Below, in pieces: positions 61,933 through 64,000 of a stretch of DNA of 64,000 nucleotides. The stretch comes from Sanguibacter sp. HDW7 (GTDB lineage: Bacteria; Actinomycetota; Actinomycetes; Actinomycetales; Cellulomonadaceae). Each line of letters starts with the position of its first letter. Positions within the stretch are counted from its first letter, which is position 1. The DNA is taken from NCBI RefSeq assembly GCF_011300875.1, contig NZ_CP049862.1:3038001-3102000 (forward strand), given 5' to 3'. The notes under the pieces were generated by a model, which saw only the letters and a program-made list of their open reading frames with translations, did no database searches and was not told where the DNA came from. The position numbers and the translations under genes were made by a program.

Positions 61933-62769
61933 ATGCCCACGGTCCGCGCGTCCCTGCGCCTTCCCACGACCCTCGCCGTCGCAGGGATGCTCACCCTCGT
62001 GCCCTCGGTCGCGCTCGGCGCGCCCGTCTCGGGCGAGGGAGCCGACGGGCAGACCCTCACGGTCTCGGCGACGACGGACCTCGATCCGGCCGGCACGACG
62101 CTGTCCGTCACGGGCACGGGGTACGACGAGACGATCGGCATCTACGTCGGCGTGTGCGTCGACAACGGTCCGGGCGAGCGTCCGACACCCTGTCTCGGTG
62201 GCGTCGACATGGGTGGCGAGGGCGGCGCGTCGGCCTGGGTGTCCTCGAACCCGCCGACGTACGGCAAGGACCTCGTCACGCCGTTCGGCAAGGGCGGCAC
62301 GTTCGAGCTCGAGCTCACGGTCCAGGGTGCAGACGCGAACGTCGACTGCTCCGACGCGGCCGCCGCGCCGCGCGGTTGCGTCCTCACCTCGTTCGCGGAC
62401 CACACCCGGCTCACGGACCGCTCGGCCGACGTCCGCGTCCCCCTGACGTTCAGCGCCAGCAGCGGCTCGTCGCCGAGCACGACGGAGCCGAGCACGACGG
62501 CGCCGGGCACGACGGAGCCGACGACCGACGACCCCGCCACCACGACGGCGCCGAGCACGACCGAGCCGACGACCGACGCACCGGCCACCACGGCCGCGCC
62601 GAGCACGACGGAGCCGACGGCGGACGCCCAGGCCGCGTCGACTCGCTTCTGGCTCCTCACGGCCGCCGGGCTGCTCGTCGCGGCCGTCGCCACGACCGTC
62701 TCCGTCCGCCGCGTGCGCGCGGCGCGTGCGCGTGAGGACGCCGCCACGACGAACGGCCCTGCCGCGTGA
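61933..62769 (+). CDS. Membrane-anchored surface protein of the haem uptake operon
   Basis: A 278-residue exported protein. The signal peptide is about residues 1-30. An extracellular module (about 40-175) begins LTVSATTDLDPAGTTLSVTGTGY and contains IGIYVGVCVDNG and TPFGKGGTFELELTV; it resembles the repeated modules of the protein at 5323-8031 (TVTVRGSGF, GVYVAFGRF, DGTFETELTL). Four conserved-looking cysteines are present. A Ser/Thr/Pro stalk (about 178-235) leads to a C-terminal membrane helix and Arg-rich tail. There is no HtaA domain and no LPxTG. It overlaps hmuT by 4 bp, so a haem relay role is likely. Confidence 0.85.
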   Translation: MPTVRASLRLPTTLAVAGMLTLVPSVALGAPVSGEGADGQTLTVSATTDLDPAGTTLSVTGTGYDETIGIYVGVCVDNGPGERPTPCLGGVDMGGEGGASAWVSSNPPTYGKDLVTPFGKGGTFELELTVQGADANVDCSDAAAAPRGCVLTSFADHTRLTDRSADVRVPLTFSASSGSSPSTTEPSTTAPGTTEPTTDDPATTTAPSTTEPTTDAPATTAAPSTTEPTADAQAASTRFWLLTAAGLLVAAVATTVSVRRVRAARAREDAATTNGPAA

Positions 62770-63794
62770 GCCGCCGACACCTCGGGCTCGTGGCAGCCCT
62801 CGCGCTCGCGGCCCTCACGGCGTGCGCGCCGGGCGTCGCCGCCCCGGGCGGCGCGGCCACGACGGGTGAGACCACGACAGGTGCGGCCATCGGTCCGCGG
62901 ACGATCGCCGTCGACCCCGACCCGGTGCAGCCGCTGCCCACCCCGACCTCCCAGCAGCTCCCCGCGACGGTGACGTCGGCCGACGGCGTCCAGGTGACCG
63001 TCACCGACACGAGCCGCATCCTCGCGGTCGACCTCTACGGCACCTTCGCCGAGATCGTCTTCTCGCTCGGCCTCGGCGACCGGGTCGTCGGGCGCGACAT
63101 CGCGACGGGCTTCGAGGAGGCGGCGCACCTCCCGGTCGTCTCGGGGTCAAGCCATGCGCTCAATGTCGAGTCGATCCTCGCGCTCGACCCGACCGTCGTC
63201 CTCACCGACACCTCGATCGGCCCGGCGGAGGTCTTCGACCAGCTCCGTGCCGCGGGCGTTCCCGTCGTGTTCCTCGACCCGGACCGTTCGCTCGGCACGA
63301 TCGACGACCACGTGCGGCAGGTCGCTGCCGCGCTGGGTGTTCCCGAGCAGGGCGAGGTGCTCGTCGAGCGTACCGAGGCGGACCTCGCTGCGGTGCGCGC
63401 GTCGGCCCCGACGGGCGACGCGCTCTCCGTCGCGTTCCTCTACCTGCGCGGCACGGCCGGCGTCTACATGCTCGGCGGTCCAGGCTCGGGAGCCGACGCG
63501 CTGATCGAGGCCGTCGGGGCCACGGACGCGGGGACTGCGCTCGGCCTCACGTCGTCGTTCACGCCCGTGACGAGCGAGGGCATGATCAACGCTGCGCCGG
63601 ACGTCCTGCTCGTCATGTCGGCGGGACTCGAGTCCGTCGGCGGGGTCGACGGACTGCTGGCGATGCCCGGGATCGGGCAGACGCCTGCTGCTTCGACGCG
63701 CAGGGTCCTCGACGCGCCGGACACGCGCCTGCTGAGCTTCGGCCCGTCGACCGCGCGGACGGTCGCTGCGCTCGCTGAGGCGCTGTACTCGTGA
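62766..63794 (+). CDS. hmuT: Haem ABC transporter substrate-binding lipoprotein
   Basis: A 342-residue class III binding protein. Signal peptide with lipobox LTAC anchors at Cys20, followed by a long Thr/Pro/Ala linker. The binding fold shows ILAVDLYGTFAEIVFSLGLGDRVVG in part, LNVESILALDPTVVLTDTS and GPGSGADALIEAVGATD, the pattern of HmuT/BtuF-type proteins. GTG 62766 overlaps the preceding gene, and its stop overlaps the permease start. Passes haem to the HmuU permease. Confidence 0.94.
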   Translation: MSRRHLGLVAALALAALTACAPGVAAPGGAATTGETTTGAAIGPRTIAVDPDPVQPLPTPTSQQLPATVTSADGVQVTVTDTSRILAVDLYGTFAEIVFSLGLGDRVVGRDIATGFEEAAHLPVVSGSSHALNVESILALDPTVVLTDTSIGPAEVFDQLRAAGVPVVFLDPDRSLGTIDDHVRQVAAALGVPEQGEVLVERTEADLAAVRASAPTGDALSVAFLYLRGTAGVYMLGGPGSGADALIEAVGATDAGTALGLTSSFTPVTSEGMINAAPDVLLVMSAGLESVGGVDGLLAMPGIGQTPAASTRRVLDAPDTRLLSFGPSTARTVAALAEALYS

Positions 63795-64000
63795 GCGCGC
63801 CCTCCGTCACGCCGACGTCGTCCGCGCGCCACCGGCGCGGGGCGCTGCTCATCGTCGGGCTCGCGGTCGCGCTCGTCGCAGCCGCGACGCTCTCGGCGGT
63901 GTCGGGGCAGACGCCGGTGACGCCTGCCGAGGTCCTTGCCTCGGTCCTCCACCGGCTCGGTCTGGAGATCGGCACGCTGCCCGCGCACCCGCAGGGCGAG
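63791..64000 (+). CDS. hmuU: Haem ABC transporter permease, 5' part (cut by window edge)
   Basis: The first 70 codons of a FecCD/BtuC-type permease. GTG 63791 overlaps the hmuT stop by 4 bp. A basic N-terminus precedes the first helix (GALLIVGLAVALVAAATLSAVSG), then the typical periplasmic stretch TPVTPAEVLASVLHRLG. The rest, and probably an ATPase gene, lie beyond base 64000. Confidence 0.88.
   Translation, partial: MSAPSVTPTSSARHRRGALLIVGLAVALVAAATLSAVSGQTPVTPAEVLASVLHRLGLEIGTLPAHPQGE

Overview
The window is very GC-rich, densely coded DNA from an actinobacterium, most likely a Micrococcales member of the Cellulomonas/Sanguibacter/Jonesia type. This rests on the codon use, frequent GTG starts, 4-bp ATGA/GTGA gene overlaps, and the gene set: a Dcd of the length usual in actinobacteria, an NnaR-type regulator, an IdeR/DtxR-type iron regulon, a c-di-AMP riboswitch ahead of an NlpC/P60 hydrolase, an HspR-type site ahead of clpB, and secreted or cytoplasmic enzymes for chitin and beta-glucans. 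The species cannot be named from the sequence alone.

Layout. 1-5.3 kb: 5' part of a lipoprotein gene, fructose-bisphosphate aldolase, an ABC-F ATPase, a SpoU/TrmH RNA methyltransferase and a NagD-like phosphatase. 5.3-11 kb: a cell-wall-anchored HtaA-type haem-binding protein with two iron-box-like sites, an unassigned two-gene ABC transporter, and pyrE. 11-17.5 kb: SDR enzyme, exonuclease III, a septum-formation-type membrane protein, a riboswitch-controlled NlpC/P60 hydrolase, and a large LuxR-type (LAL) regulator. 17.7-22.8 kb: a secreted LPMO-CBM5-CBM5-chitinase and clpB. 22.8-30.7 kb: an alpha/beta hydrolase and a complete Mrp cation/proton antiporter operon (A with fused B, then C, D, E, F, G).

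31-43 kb is a nitrate assimilation island: narK, a giant nitrate reductase fused to a diflavin reductase, nirB, nirD, an NnaR-type HemD/winged-helix regulator and a sirohydrochlorin chelatase. A divergent Fic gene sits inside it. The narK and nirB promoters share one indel-free architecture: an unknown upstream element, a four-part GlnR-type box and a -10, all at identical spacing. 43-57 kb is mainly sugar use: cellobiose phosphorylase behind a CebR/CelR-like operator, an aldose epimerase, and a LacI regulator divergent from a sugar ABC importer plus GH3 glycosidase operon. Dcd, a tRNA-Gly(CCC), a methyltransferase and a DUF4395 protein lie between them. 57-64 kb: acyltransferase, TetR regulator, DinB-like protein, and an iron-controlled haem cluster (haem oxygenase, surface protein, haem-binding lipoprotein HmuT, start of permease HmuU) that runs off the end.

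Two haem loci about 53 kb apart share putative iron boxes and a related extracellular module, so they probably form one haem acquisition and degradation pathway. The most unusual non-coding feature is a family of nine 41-bp palindromic elements at three loci. In the two larger clusters the copies recur every 61-63 bp and the flanking DNA is conserved too. Other palindromes (two TTGAAGGCT-N8-AGCCTTCAA sites ahead of fic, and ACCATTCGATGGT-core hairpins) also deserve attention.
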